Virus record (IMG/VR): IMGVR_UViG_3300021599_000692
Coordinates: 1-45,232 of that record
Strand: one strand, 5' to 3'
DNA from: a virus
Length of the DNA stretch: 45,232 nt
A program made the position numbers and the translations under genes. Position 1 is the stretch's first letter. Each line of letters begins with the position of its first letter. This document shows, piece by piece, positions 22,772 through 28,966 of this stretch. Under the pieces are notes generated by a model. The model ran no database searches, had not been told where the DNA came from, and saw only the letters and a program-made list of their open reading frames with translations.

Positions 22772-23310
22772 GCTCCGAATTTAATTGTCTTGTGGTAGAT
22801 TTTAACTAGTAGTGTTCCGTCACCAATGGTTGGGTTACTACCGTCCCAAGTAGATATAGTCATTCCTTCGTTTAATTCTTGACCAATTATCATAGAATAT
22901 TTTGTCCCTGAGTCATCGAATAAATCAGAAAACATAGCTTTTGTGTCCACTTGAAAAATAAAGTCATTTGATATTGAATCTATTGTTGGAACGACCATAT
23001 ATGCATTATTCCAAGTTATATAGATTGGTGCTGATGTGTATCCAGATGTGCCATAGTTATACTCAAAAAGTGCATATCCCTCATAATAATTCCCAACTCC
23101 AGCAGCAGGAAGTAACTCAATAGGACTTGAACCCATTGCAAGTATCTTTGCAGATGAGATGTTAACAATTGTCTCGGTATAAGCGGAGCTTAATATATCC
23201 TCAATTGTATACACCTCCTGAAATGCGTTGTTCTGTGATGAGCGGTTCTCCGGTGTAGGTACTGTCGATGAGATCCCTACGAACTTCGTGCCTGCTGGTA
23301 TTTGTGTCAT
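22768..23310 (-). CDS. MTQI-family phage protein, paralogue of the 19368-19931 protein
   Basis: 180 residues from the ATG at 23310 (MTQIPAGTKFVGISSTVPTP), chosen because it aligns with the paralogue's start and lies 20 bases after a promoter box. It shares ENRSSQNN, YTIEDIL and ILAMGSSPIELLPAAG with the paralogue, then diverges, and ends VKIYHKTIKFGA. The two copies flank the chaperonin operon. Probably a virion or appendage protein; function unknown. Confidence 0.6.
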   Translation of the reverse strand: MTQIPAGTKFVGISSTVPTPENRSSQNNAFQEVYTIEDILSSAYTETIVNISSAKILAMGSSPIELLPAAGVGNYYEGYALFEYNYGTSGYTSAPIYITWNNAYMVVPTIDSISNDFIFQVDTKAMFSDLFDDSGTKYSMIIGQELNEGMTISTWDGSNPTIGDGTLLVKIYHKTIKFGA

Positions 23311-23330
23311 TATGAATATTTTTTTTTTTA

Positions 23331-23338
23331 CAAATATA
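23331..23338 (-). promoter_or_regulatory. promoter -7 box for the gene at 22768-23310
   Basis: TATATTTG on the minus strand, 20 bases before the ATG at 23310. It begins one base after the T-run of the upstream terminator. Confidence 0.68.
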
Positions 23339-23363
23339 CAAAAAAACCGAGCGTTAGCTCGGT
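23339..23363 (-). terminator. rho-independent terminator after the secreted-protein gene
   Basis: A perfect 7-bp stem ACCGAGC/GCTCGGT (23346-23352 with 23357-23363) has a 4-base loop and is followed by seven T on the minus strand. Confidence 0.82.
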
Positions 23364-23369
23364 CTGTTG

Positions 23370-23753
23370 TTATCTTGTGGGTTTGACGAATATTACATTT
23401 TGTTCTTCTGTTAGTTCCCCAAGTATGCACAAAGAGTTCCCATCTGACATATCCCAAATATATACTGTCTTTGTCTCCCCATTTATATCTATTGTCTCTT
23501 TACGGTCGTTTACCCTTACGTCGTCCTCGTCTGTCTCGTGCCAGTTACCATCTGTCTCGTAAAGGATTATCCATGCTACTTCGTTTATGTGTTGTGTCTC
23601 TCCTTTGTAAAACTTCTCCACTCCGTCGTATGTGAACCATTCGCTACCTGGTACTGTGGTTGATTTCTCGCTAATACGTAACGGATTATCGTAAGTCTGA
23701 GCCTTAGATGCCATTGATACTAAAAGTGCTGCTGTGATGATTACTTTTTTCAT
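23370..23753 (-). CDS. secreted protein of unknown function
   Basis: 127 residues with a clear Sec signal, MKKVIITAALLVSMASKAQ, cleaved after KAQ in the style common in Bacteroidota. The mature part is acidic with paired Trp, Asp and Glu residues (EVAWIILYETDGNWHETDED) and looks beta-rich. It is a single-gene unit with its own terminator. A phage-encoded periplasmic or extracellular protein could affect superinfection, adhesion or lysis. No family recognised. Confidence 0.6.
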   Translation of the reverse strand: MKKVIITAALLVSMASKAQTYDNPLRISEKSTTVPGSEWFTYDGVEKFYKGETQHINEVAWIILYETDGNWHETDEDDVRVNDRKETIDINGETKTVYIWDMSDGNSLCILGELTEEQNVIFVKPTR

Positions 23754-23790
23754 AATTTTTATTTTTAGTTATAACGTGAAGATATGTACA

Positions 23791-23826
23791 AAATAACAAC
23801 CGCCCACCAAATAAATGATGAGCGGT
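23791..23826 (-). terminator. weak terminator candidate after the gene at 23849-24121
   Basis: On the minus strand ACCGC and GCGGT (23826-23822 with 23803-23799) can form a 5-bp stem with a long loop, followed by TTGTTATTTTG. The structure is weaker than the other terminators in this block. Confidence 0.38.
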
Positions 23827-23848
23827 CGAAAATTATGATGAACGGTAA

Positions 23849-24121
23849 TTAGCTTCTCTTTATCCCTTTAACTGCCGCTGGAGGATTCTTTGATGGCTTT
23901 GTTGGAGCAATATATACTTTATACGCTCCAGTACCCTCCATAGTGTTCTTCTTGTTAGAAGAAGCTAGGATTGCTCCTTTAGGAGCGTCCTTACCATATT
24001 GAGCTTTATATGCATTTCTAAGCTTCTTCTGGTAATCATCGTCTTTTACTGTTGTTGCCTTCTTAGGAGCTGTTGTCTTAGGCGCTGTTGTCTTAACAGT
24101 CATTTTAGTCATTCTTGCCAT
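23849..24121 (-). CDS. small basic protein with TTAPK repeats
   Basis: 90 residues. The N-terminus contains TTAPKTTAPKKATT, a short Pro/Lys/Thr repeat, and the rest is Lys-rich (DYQKKLRNAYKAQYGKDAPK), ending AAVKGIKRS. A second ATG at codon 4 is possible. Basic composition suggests nucleic-acid or capsid binding; it has its own promoter (24160-24153). Function unknown. Confidence 0.55.
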   Translation of the reverse strand: MARMTKMTVKTTAPKTTAPKKATTVKDDDYQKKLRNAYKAQYGKDAPKGAILASSNKKNTMEGTGAYKVYIAPTKPSKNPPAAVKGIKRS

Positions 24122-24152
24122 TTCTCTTTTATTTTTTATTGGTTAACCTTTG

Positions 24153-24160
24153 CAAATATA
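24153..24160 (-). promoter_or_regulatory. promoter -7 box for the gene at 23849-24121
   Basis: TATATTTGCA on the minus strand, 31 bases before the ATG at 24121, just after the stop of the preceding gene. Confidence 0.65.
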
Positions 24161-24167
24161 ATAAAAA

Positions 24168-24749
24168 TTAGAACTCATTCAACAAGCAGTACGAAATTCC
24201 AACACCCGATGGGATCTGATTTAATATCGACCTGTACTTCTCCATGTCGTTCACCACCTGACACCCAGCGGACCATAACCCTATAGTGCTAGCTGTCGTC
24301 TTGGCGTCAAACTTGAAAGTGTTCGGATGGAAGTTGATCCCAAAGTAACCCTCCACAATGTTCTCCGTAGCCTCCGACTTCGTGTCCATGTCGCCATCGC
24401 GGTGTACCTTTATCTTCGCACCCAACTGCAAAAGTGCCGTCGTCCGGTTCAAGTGCTTGCCCTTACGCCACACCTTATAGTACCAGTGGTCGGCCACCAC
24501 AACAGCTGCACCCATCTTGTTGTACCTCTTGAACCCTCCCTGCAAGATAGGAACACCAGGGTTAGTTGTGCCAGACGTCACAAGTATAAACTCCTCACCT
24601 TTGAAAAAATAGAACTTGTCGTCAAACTGATTTGGCGTGTCCTCGCTCGACCGAACACCCAACAGCCAATACCCCTCCGGTATCGACTTGAACGATTGGA
24701 GCGACTTGACCCTGTCAAGCAACTCCTTGTCTGTATACTTCCTTACCAT
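24168..24749 (-). CDS. YkuD-like / L,D-transpeptidase-like peptidoglycan protein (candidate)
   Basis: 193 residues from the ATG at 24749 (MVRKYTDKELLDRVKSLQSF), chosen because a promoter box ends four bases upstream and longer frames would run through it. The C-terminal third has FGINFHPN (His141) and LWSAGCQVVND (Ser160, Cys163), similar to the His and SxGC signature of YkuD-type enzymes; the Gln after Cys is typical of a phage/tail-associated branch I recall. It would act on peptidoglycan peptides, for entry or lysis. No signal peptide. It is the outermost late gene, next to the control region. Confidence 0.55.
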   Translation of the reverse strand: MVRKYTDKELLDRVKSLQSFKSIPEGYWLLGVRSSEDTPNQFDDKFYFFKGEEFILVTSGTTNPGVPILQGGFKRYNKMGAAVVVADHWYYKVWRKGKHLNRTTALLQLGAKIKVHRDGDMDTKSEATENIVEGYFGINFHPNTFKFDAKTTASTIGLWSAGCQVVNDMEKYRSILNQIPSGVGISYCLLNEF

Positions 24750-24753
24750 AAGG

Positions 24754-24761
24754 CAAATATA
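24754..24761 (-). promoter_or_regulatory. outermost late promoter, overlapped by the half-site array
   Basis: TATATTTG on the minus strand, four bases before the ATG at 24749. A TTTTG lies 22 bp upstream. Two half-sites of the array (24767-24773 and 24778-24784) fall between these promoter elements, so a bound protein would interfere with or recruit polymerase. Confidence 0.65.
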
Positions 24762-24766
24762 CACAA

Positions 24767-25006
24767 ATGACGGTTTAGTGACGCAAAATGACGGAACGAT
24801 GACGTTAATATCTTCGGCAACGCCTGATTCTACTGGGGGTAGTGTCGAAATGACGAAACACTCCAACAACTTTTTTTATTTTTTTATTTTTTCCGCGAAA
24901 AAGTTATTGCACCTTTCCGTCATTCCGTCACTACTATTAGTAAAATCAAGGGTTTTGAGAAAAAAAACCGTCATTTTACCGTCATTCTTCCGTCATCGAC
25001 CGTCAT
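24767..25006. promoter_or_regulatory. dyad-symmetric array of 12 ATGACGG/CCGTCAT half-sites around an AT-rich core
   Basis: Left-arm sites (consensus ATGACGG) start at 24767, 24778, 24788, 24799, 24842 and 24850. Right-arm inverse sites (CCGTCAT) start at 24917, 24925, 24968, 24979, 24990 and 25000. Each left site mirrors a right site about base 24886.5 to within half a base. Outer sites are 10-11 bp apart, on one face of the helix; inner pairs are 8 bp apart. The core is T-rich (about 24871-24892). The left end overlaps a promoter. This is the layout of a replication origin or a cooperative operator. Confidence 0.8.
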
Positions 25007-25327
25007 TTAGAGGTTAAAAATTAACAACTTTTTAACAGATAGGTTTTCAGGGGTGCTGCGTATGTTGGGGTAGTGGATAGTATATGCGTTCGGCGCGATC
25101 GACCCCTGGAGGAAAACGGTCTAGATCGAGCATGGGGGGTCTGCTTTTCGGGAGTTTCGGCTGAAGTTTTTAGCTTTTGCTAGGGCAACATGCATATAGT
25201 CAGGTAGTTATGTGCGATCACTTGAAGTATTGATTGATGTACGTCACCTACCTGCTGTACTTAAATAATTACTTTAGGTAAGTAGATGTAACTACAATCC
25301 AACCAGATAGTTATGCGTCGGATCCCA

Positions 25328-25358
25328 GTCCTATTTAACATAATGTTAATTATAGGAC
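25328..25358. repeat. long inverted repeat (14 bp, one bulge)
   Basis: GTCCTAT and TTAACAT (25328-25341) pair with ATGTTAA and ATAGGAC (25343-25358), with a single central base and a 2-base bulge. It is the longest stem in the control region and could be a cruciform origin element or an operator. Confidence 0.65.
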
Positions 25359-25557
25359 ATTCCGATCTAACTGCCTGACGATCAGCATTATATCCGATCG
25401 TTACCGAATAACTCACGGCCGTTCGGCAATCATACATGTATGCCTGTTAACATGATCACCTGCCTGCCTGCCGAATCAATTCGCTTTCGATTGCGATCAC
25501 TCACTTAAGGCTTTCCCTCACCTATCCGTCTGACAATACGAAAGTATGTCATAACGA

Positions 25558-25595
25558 ACACACGTACGTACGCGCGCATTATGCGTACGCGCGTA
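25558..25595. other. alternating purine-pyrimidine tract with GTACGCGCG direct repeats
   Basis: Bases 25558-25579 alternate purine and pyrimidine without a break; after one phase step 25580-25595 alternate again. GTACGCGCG occurs at 25568-25576 and 25585-25593. Such sequences favour left-handed DNA under negative supercoiling. The tract lies about 90 bp upstream of the main early promoter. Confidence 0.6.
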
Positions 25596-25680
25596 AGGGG
25601 AGACGTTATTTCCGTTCGTCGAAGAAATATGATCATTCGTCGATCAATTTTGGTCATTGGTCTAATTTATCACAAAAAAC

Positions 25681-25712
25681 TTGTTAATATCATTTCCACT
25701 GCCTTATCTTTG
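25681..25712 (+). promoter_or_regulatory. main early promoter
   Basis: TTG (25681-25683) and TATCTTTG (25705-25712) are separated by 21 bp, a full Bacteroidota-type promoter. The transcript should start near 25719 and read the whole plus-strand block. The first gene is not reached until 26188, leaving a leader of about 470 nt. Confidence 0.75.
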
Positions 25713-25718
25713 TACAAG

Positions 25719-26102
25719 CAATCGAGCTAACAACATCTCTAGCGTTACGCTGACGAAGTAGTATCATGAGATGCATTAACTGAAAGAACAGAACATCAGG
25801 CATTCCTCTTCGGAGAACAGAAGTCTGACGGACGTAAGTAGGTTAGTTACTCAGCTTAAGACATTAACTCGCTCTTTACATTAGACGTTCGGTCTTAAAA
25901 CGATTTATCAGAATTAATCGCTTAATAGCTTTAGAAAGGGAACATGAGGAAACCGACGTGATGTCAGGCTAGATACATGGGAAATCGTAGGAGTAAAACA
26001 AGCAATTAATTTGGAAGAAACCTAGCGACATATAATAGATGTCGAGCAGGAGATAATAACATGTGCAGGTTTGATTCCTGCTACATAAGCGTGATGCATG
26101 TG
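25719..26102 (+). other. long structured 5' leader of the early operon
   Basis: No protein-like frame of useful length is visible. Local stems include a cUUCGg tetraloop near 25808, TTAAGAC/GTCTTAA (25856-25862 with 25892-25898), CGACAT/ATGTCG with a 7-base loop (26026-26044) and ATGTGCAGG/CCTGCtACAT (26061-26086). The hammerhead ribozyme follows directly. The leader may contain regulatory RNA elements of an unknown class. Confidence 0.5.
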
Positions 26103-26169
26103 AGTTATCTCCGCCGTATCAGGATGTGCATCCTGACTGATGATGACCAAAAGGTCGAAACGGATAACT
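26103..26169 (+). ncRNA. type III hammerhead ribozyme in early-operon leader
   Basis: Stem I is a perfect 7-bp hairpin (26119-26125 with 26130-26136, loop GTGC). CTGATGA follows directly (26137-26143), then one extra U, stem II GACC-AAAA-GGTC (26145-26156) and GAAA (26157-26160). Stem III pairs CGG (26161-26163) with CCG (26114-26116) and, after a 5-base bulge, ATAACT (26164-26169) with AGTTAT (26103-26108). The cleavage triplet is GUA, ending at 26118, so cutting is expected between 26118 and 26119. The extra core base has precedent in viroid-type hammerheads. It ends 18 nt before the first early ATG. Confidence 0.82.
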
Positions 26170-26187
26170 ATTTAATACCTAGAAATC

Positions 26188-26364
26188 ATGAAACGATACA
26201 GAATTGAAGAGGTAAGAGTACACGATAGAAGTGAGCTTGACTATTACGGACAAAAGAGATATGTGATCATTGACAATGAGGACAATTGTATTTTCAGCTG
26301 TGATCACATGAGCTACAGAGAATCCATCAGGGATCTGAGGGAATTGAATGCGGAATTTAAGTAA
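26188..26364 (+). CDS. first early protein, 58 residues, unknown
   Basis: Starts at 26188 (MKRYRIEEVRVHDRSELDYY) and ends RDLRELNAEFK. It is acidic and basic in turns, probably alpha/beta, with two Cys in IFSCDH-type context. It lies directly behind the hammerhead ribozyme. As the first gene on the early mRNA it may act early against the host, but no family is recognised. Confidence 0.6.
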   Translation: MKRYRIEEVRVHDRSELDYYGQKRYVIIDNEDNCIFSCDHMSYRESIRDLRELNAEFK

Positions 26365-26368
26365 AAAA

Positions 26369-26397
26369 ACAGAGGGCCGCGCATTCTGTAAACGCGG
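26369..26397 (+). promoter_or_regulatory. leader pseudoknot A
   Basis: ACAGA (26369-26373) can pair with TCTGT (26385-26389), and CCGCG (26377-26381) with CGCGG (26393-26397), forming an H-type pseudoknot with connecting segments GGG, CAT and AAA. The structure ends exactly 16 nt before the ATG at 26414. Copy B has the same layout with compensating changes. Confidence 0.6.
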
Positions 26398-26413
26398 ATA
26401 AATATCTACACCT

Positions 26414-26521
26414 ATGAGCGCAAAAATTGAACGAATTATCGGTAACTATGAAGTTATCGGATACTACCTTAACGGGGTTAAGGTAAAGGAGAGCAGACGT
26501 CGAATTACTAACTGGAAATAA
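26414..26521 (+). CDS. 35-residue early peptide
   Basis: A frame MSAKIERIIGNYEVIGYYLN ending RRRITNWK, preceded by leader pseudoknot A. Basic C-terminus. Short, but the spacing on both sides (16 nt after the RNA structure, 9 nt before the next ATG) and the amino-acid make-up support it. Function unknown. Confidence 0.5.
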   Translation: MSAKIERIIGNYEVIGYYLNGVKVKESRRRITNWK

Positions 26522-26530
26522 CTAGAAACC

Positions 26531-27199
26531 ATGAAAACGTTAATGAGCAAAGGCAGTACTAACGCGAAGACTGCAAAGAACAAACGCGAGACAATGATAT
26601 TGTACCTAACTCCTGGTCAAGTTCTAGGTCACAACATGTGTCCGAAAGCTACAGAGGGATGCCTAGCTGCATGTCTAAATACTGCAGGACGCGGAGCATT
26701 CAATAACGTACAGAGCGCAAGACTTAACAAGACTCTTGAATTCATCAAAGATCGCAGAGCATTCTTAGCTCAATGCGCTCAGGAGATCAACAAGGCCGCA
26801 AAAAAGACTGAAGAACTAGCAGTGAGGATGAACGGAACGTCTGACGTTAAGCTAGTTGAGATGATGATCGCTGAGAATGCGATCGCTGAGAACGTAGTGT
26901 TCTATGACTACACGAAAATACCACAGAAAGCAGGACGTCGTGTACTTGCAAGCGGACATACATACGTCGTGACGTTCAGCCGTTCTGAGATCAACGAGAG
27001 CGATGTTCTGAACGTTCTTCAGAGCGGAGGAATTGTCGCTGTAGTGTTCAACGAATTGCCGGATACGTTTCACGGATTTCCTGTAGTTGATGGTGACAAG
27101 TCTGACGATCAGATGCTAGACCTTGGCGGAGGTACTGTGCTAGGTCTAAAGGCTAAAGGTAAGGCTAGAAAGGACGTGAGCGGATTTGTAGTACGATAA
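26531..27199 (+). CDS. GP88-family phage protein
   Basis: 222 residues. The motif MCPKATEGCLAACLNTAGRG (36-55), with Cys37, Cys44 and Cys48, is the signature of the phage GP88 family, named from a mycobacteriophage gene. The C-terminal part contains VVTFSRSEI, VAVVFNELPDTFHGFPVVDG and LGLKAKGKA segments as expected. The clustered Cys could bind metal or an iron-sulfur cluster. The family has no proven activity as far as I know. Early position suggests a role in host takeover or nucleotide/DNA metabolism. Confidence 0.78.
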   Translation: MKTLMSKGSTNAKTAKNKRETMILYLTPGQVLGHNMCPKATEGCLAACLNTAGRGAFNNVQSARLNKTLEFIKDRRAFLAQCAQEINKAAKKTEELAVRMNGTSDVKLVEMMIAENAIAENVVFYDYTKIPQKAGRRVLASGHTYVVTFSRSEINESDVLNVLQSGGIVAVVFNELPDTFHGFPVVDGDKSDDQMLDLGGGTVLGLKAKGKARKDVSGFVVR

Positions 27200-27210
27200 A
27201 AAGCAAGATC

Positions 27211-27459
27211 ATGAAAGCAAAAGCAAGCATTAAGGGAGCGTATCAGATGCTATATTCTGATGATGAACTTGGATATCAACTGAACGACGTGACGTTCGAA
27301 GATGTCTTCAGGACATTAGACAACTACGGGAGCGTATACAAGTTGATCGGCGTTTATGACTCAATTGTTCGCGAACGTATATTCTCTATGTTGGCCGTCA
27401 TAATGGACGTTGAATATGACTACATCTACGACCAATGGCTAGCATGTAAGGAGGGATAA
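27211..27459 (+). CDS. early protein of unknown function
   Basis: 82 residues, acidic and Tyr-rich: MKAKASIKGAYQMLYSDDEL, then LDNYGSVYKLIGVYDSIVRE. Likely helical. No motif recognised. It follows GP88 by 11 bases and ends just before leader pseudoknot B. Confidence 0.55.
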   Translation: MKAKASIKGAYQMLYSDDELGYQLNDVTFEDVFRTLDNYGSVYKLIGVYDSIVRERIFSMLAVIMDVEYDYIYDQWLACKEG

Positions 27460-27464
27460 ATTAA

Positions 27465-27490
27465 ACAGGGGATGCGCATCTGTAACGCAT
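27465..27490 (+). promoter_or_regulatory. leader pseudoknot B
   Basis: ACAG (27465-27468) pairs with CTGT (27480-27483), and ATGCG (27472-27476) with CGCAT (27486-27490). Connecting segments are GGG, CAT and AA, matching copy A. The second stem differs from copy A at paired positions on both sides. It ends 16 nt before the ATG at 27507. Confidence 0.6.
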
Positions 27491-27506
27491 GTAAATAATT
27501 GACGAT

Positions 27507-27734
27507 ATGAAAGCGAAGAAATTTGAGAAGTTATTAGGTCAGTATATTGACATAGCTAACTCACTATTGGAATTCACTGATTTATACTGGGATGACATGA
27601 GTTATGACATTGACGGGTTCCGGCAAATGTCTTACGAAGGTGATTACGATGATCTTCCTGCATTGGAGAATCAAGTTAAAGCATTCGAAATGGTATTAGA
27701 TTCACACAGGATGATAAGGTATACATTCTGTTAA
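27507..27734 (+). CDS. early protein of unknown function
   Basis: 75 residues, acidic, with many Tyr and Asp (TDLYWDDMSYDIDGFRQMSY). The end of the gene, including its stop, lies within leader structure C. No motif recognised. Confidence 0.55.
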   Translation: MKAKKFEKLLGQYIDIANSLLEFTDLYWDDMSYDIDGFRQMSYEGDYDDLPALENQVKAFEMVLDSHRMIRYTFC

Positions 27735-27741
27735 CGCGTAT
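27706..27741 (+). promoter_or_regulatory. leader element C, weaker pseudoknot
   Basis: The segment CATTCTGTTAACGCG matches CATTCTGTAAACGCG of copy A at 14 of 15 bases. ATAC/GTAT (27721-27724 with 27738-27741) and ACAG/CTGT (27706-27709 with 27728-27731) can pair, but the stems are shorter and the first loop longer. It ends 15 nt before the ATG at 27757 and overlaps the previous stop codon. Confidence 0.42.
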
Positions 27742-27756
27742 TTAAAAATAAAGATC

Positions 27757-27939
27757 ATGAAACCAACAGAACAATATAAACTTCAGCAGGAAGTTGTGAA
27801 TGCTACAGGAATAAACATCGTTTGTTGTGGCAATTGTGGACAAGTTATTTTGCACAGGATAACAGACGAACTGATCAAATGTCCTGAGTGCGAATTTGAA
27901 TCTGATCCGTGTGATTTTCCGGATTTGAATTGCTATTAA
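27757..27939 (+). CDS. small zinc-ribbon protein
   Basis: 60 residues. Cys pairs in VCCGNCGQVI (about 23-28) and KCPECEFE (about 47-50) form a C4 zinc-ribbon pattern. The N-terminus is helical and polar. Small phage zinc ribbons often bind nucleic acid or host transcription factors; which applies here is unknown. Confidence 0.62.
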   Translation: MKPTEQYKLQQEVVNATGINIVCCGNCGQVILHRITDELIKCPECEFESDPCDFPDLNCY

Positions 27940-27963
27940 TTATCTCATTTAAAAATTACGATT

Positions 27964-28074
27964 ATGAAAGAACTAGATTTTTATATGTACTTATTTAGCG
28001 ATGGTACAACTGCGCCTTTTGAAGTAAAAGGGAAAAATATAATTGGAATATGGTTGGTGTATAATAAAAACTAA
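27964..28074 (+). CDS. 36-residue early peptide
   Basis: Starts at 27964 (MKELDFYMYLFSDGTTAPFE) and ends IIGIWLVYNKN. Protein-like composition and regular gaps of 24 and 5 bases to its neighbours support it. Function unknown. Confidence 0.48.
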   Translation: MKELDFYMYLFSDGTTAPFEVKGKNIIGIWLVYNKN

Positions 28075-28079
28075 AGATC

Positions 28080-28244
28080 ATGAAAAACTACAAATTTATA
28101 TTCGAAGATAGGAAAGGAAATGAATTGGATTCAAAAGCAATTCCTTGTGTATCTAAGAGGGAAGCTATTTCAATAGCTAAGAAGCTATTCTCTGAATCGA
28201 TGCAGAACGATTTGCATATAGTTAAGAGTAAGATGGTAAAGTAA
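28080..28244 (+). CDS. 54-residue early protein
   Basis: Starts at 28080 (MKNYKFIFEDRKGNELDSKA) and ends KSKMVK, with a beta-hairpin-like start and a Ser/Lys helix (REAISIAKKLFSES). It resembles small DUF-type phage proteins with a beta-beta-alpha layout. Function unknown. Confidence 0.55.
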   Translation: MKNYKFIFEDRKGNELDSKAIPCVSKREAISIAKKLFSESMQNDLHIVKSKMVK

Positions 28245-28271
28245 ATAAGTTCAAATTAAAAATTTTCACAT

Positions 28272-28769
28272 ATGAAAACAATAGAAAGCTTTTTGCCGGT
28301 GTTCGATGGTACATACGGCACAATATTCGAAGACATCGACTTCGATCAGAAGGATGAGGTCGGACGTCAGTTAACAAATGTAATCAACGAATACATATGT
28401 GAATTGGGGATCACGGCAACATACCAAGACTTCATCAGTCCTCGCTTTTACAACTTCGCAAACGACAGCATTGACGTCAAGTATTCGTACGACAGCTTGG
28501 ACGTTCTGAAGCAATGGATAGCTGACAACATCGACGATGTTCAGCATGAATTGAATAGCAGGTACACGTCATGTGATGGATTCATTTCACATCACTCAAC
28601 AGACCTGTACGATTGGATAGATAACATGGAGGATGACAAGCACAAGCTTGGTGCAATGTTGGACATCTATGTCGGCATCCAGTACGATCGTAACGATGCT
28701 GTGATGGACATGTACTACAAACTATCGGACAATGGTCTGTTAATTTATGAGGACGATGAAACAGTATAG
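28272..28769 (+). CDS. acidic phage protein of unknown function
   Basis: 165 residues, very acidic. MKTIESFLPVFDGTYGTIFE at the start and YTSCDGFISHHSTDLYDWID in the second half form a pattern I recall from proteins in many phages and plasmids of Bacteroidota and Firmicutes, with no assigned role. The strong negative charge would fit a DNA mimic such as an anti-restriction protein, but that is inference only. Confidence 0.6.
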   Translation: MKTIESFLPVFDGTYGTIFEDIDFDQKDEVGRQLTNVINEYICELGITATYQDFISPRFYNFANDSIDVKYSYDSLDVLKQWIADNIDDVQHELNSRYTSCDGFISHHSTDLYDWIDNMEDDKHKLGAMLDIYVGIQYDRNDAVMDMYYKLSDNGLLIYEDDETV

Positions 28770-28962
28770 AGTAACAGCGAGATTGCCGTGGGATAGCTTG
28801 GAGATAATTGAGGTCTTCCAAGCTGACGGCATACCTGATCTGCTGAGGGTAGTGCAGGAGTTCTTCCGTATGCATTTTGATGAGTGCGAGTACAAGATAG
28901 TGTGCATTCGTCATTGCAACAGGAAGGTAGTAATAGCAGTTGAAGATATTTATTTAAATTAA
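28756..28962 (+). CDS. small early protein, similar ending to the 29822-30016 protein
   Basis: 68 residues from the ATG at 28756 (MKQYRVTARLPWDSLEIIEV), which overlaps the previous gene by 14 bases. The ending VVIAVEDIYLN resembles the VVIEDIILN ending of the protein at 29822-30016, and both have a similar beta-alpha-beta pattern, so they may be paralogues. Function unknown. Confidence 0.55.
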   Translation: MKQYRVTARLPWDSLEIIEVFQADGIPDLLRVVQEFFRMHFDECEYKIVCIRHCNRKVVIAVEDIYLN

Positions 28963-28966
28963 AAAC

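Larger units (their letters stand above)
25007..25680. other. non-coding control region, origin candidate
   Basis: No convincing gene is seen here on either strand. It holds about 11 GATC sites between 25080 and 25660 (roughly five times the chance rate), repeated CCTGCCTG units near 25455-25475, a perfect palindrome CATACATGTATG (25431-25442), a long hairpin (25328-25358) and an alternating purine-pyrimidine tract (25558-25595). It separates the minus-strand late genes from the plus-strand early promoter. Confidence 0.6.

Noticed and set aside
24327-25017. Plus-strand open frames over the YkuD-like gene and the dyad array.
   Set aside because: They cross a promoter and the half-site array and have no recognisable protein character.
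25007-25680. CRISPR array or tandem repeat locus in the non-coding region.
   Set aside because: Repeats here are short (CCTG, GATC, GTACGCGCG) and irregular, with no spacer-repeat structure.
25735-25790. Second hammerhead-like core (CTGACGA followed later by GAAAG) in the early leader.
   Set aside because: Stem I would have only two base pairs and stem II is poor, unlike the strong candidate at 26103-26169.
26026-26086. A tRNA-like pair of hairpins in the early leader: a 7-base anticodon-like loop (26026-26044) and a T-arm-like stem (26061-26086).
   Set aside because: No matching acceptor strand or D arm was found, the T-loop lacks the invariant C, and the T-arm stem extends beyond its normal length. 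It is better read as two leader hairpins.
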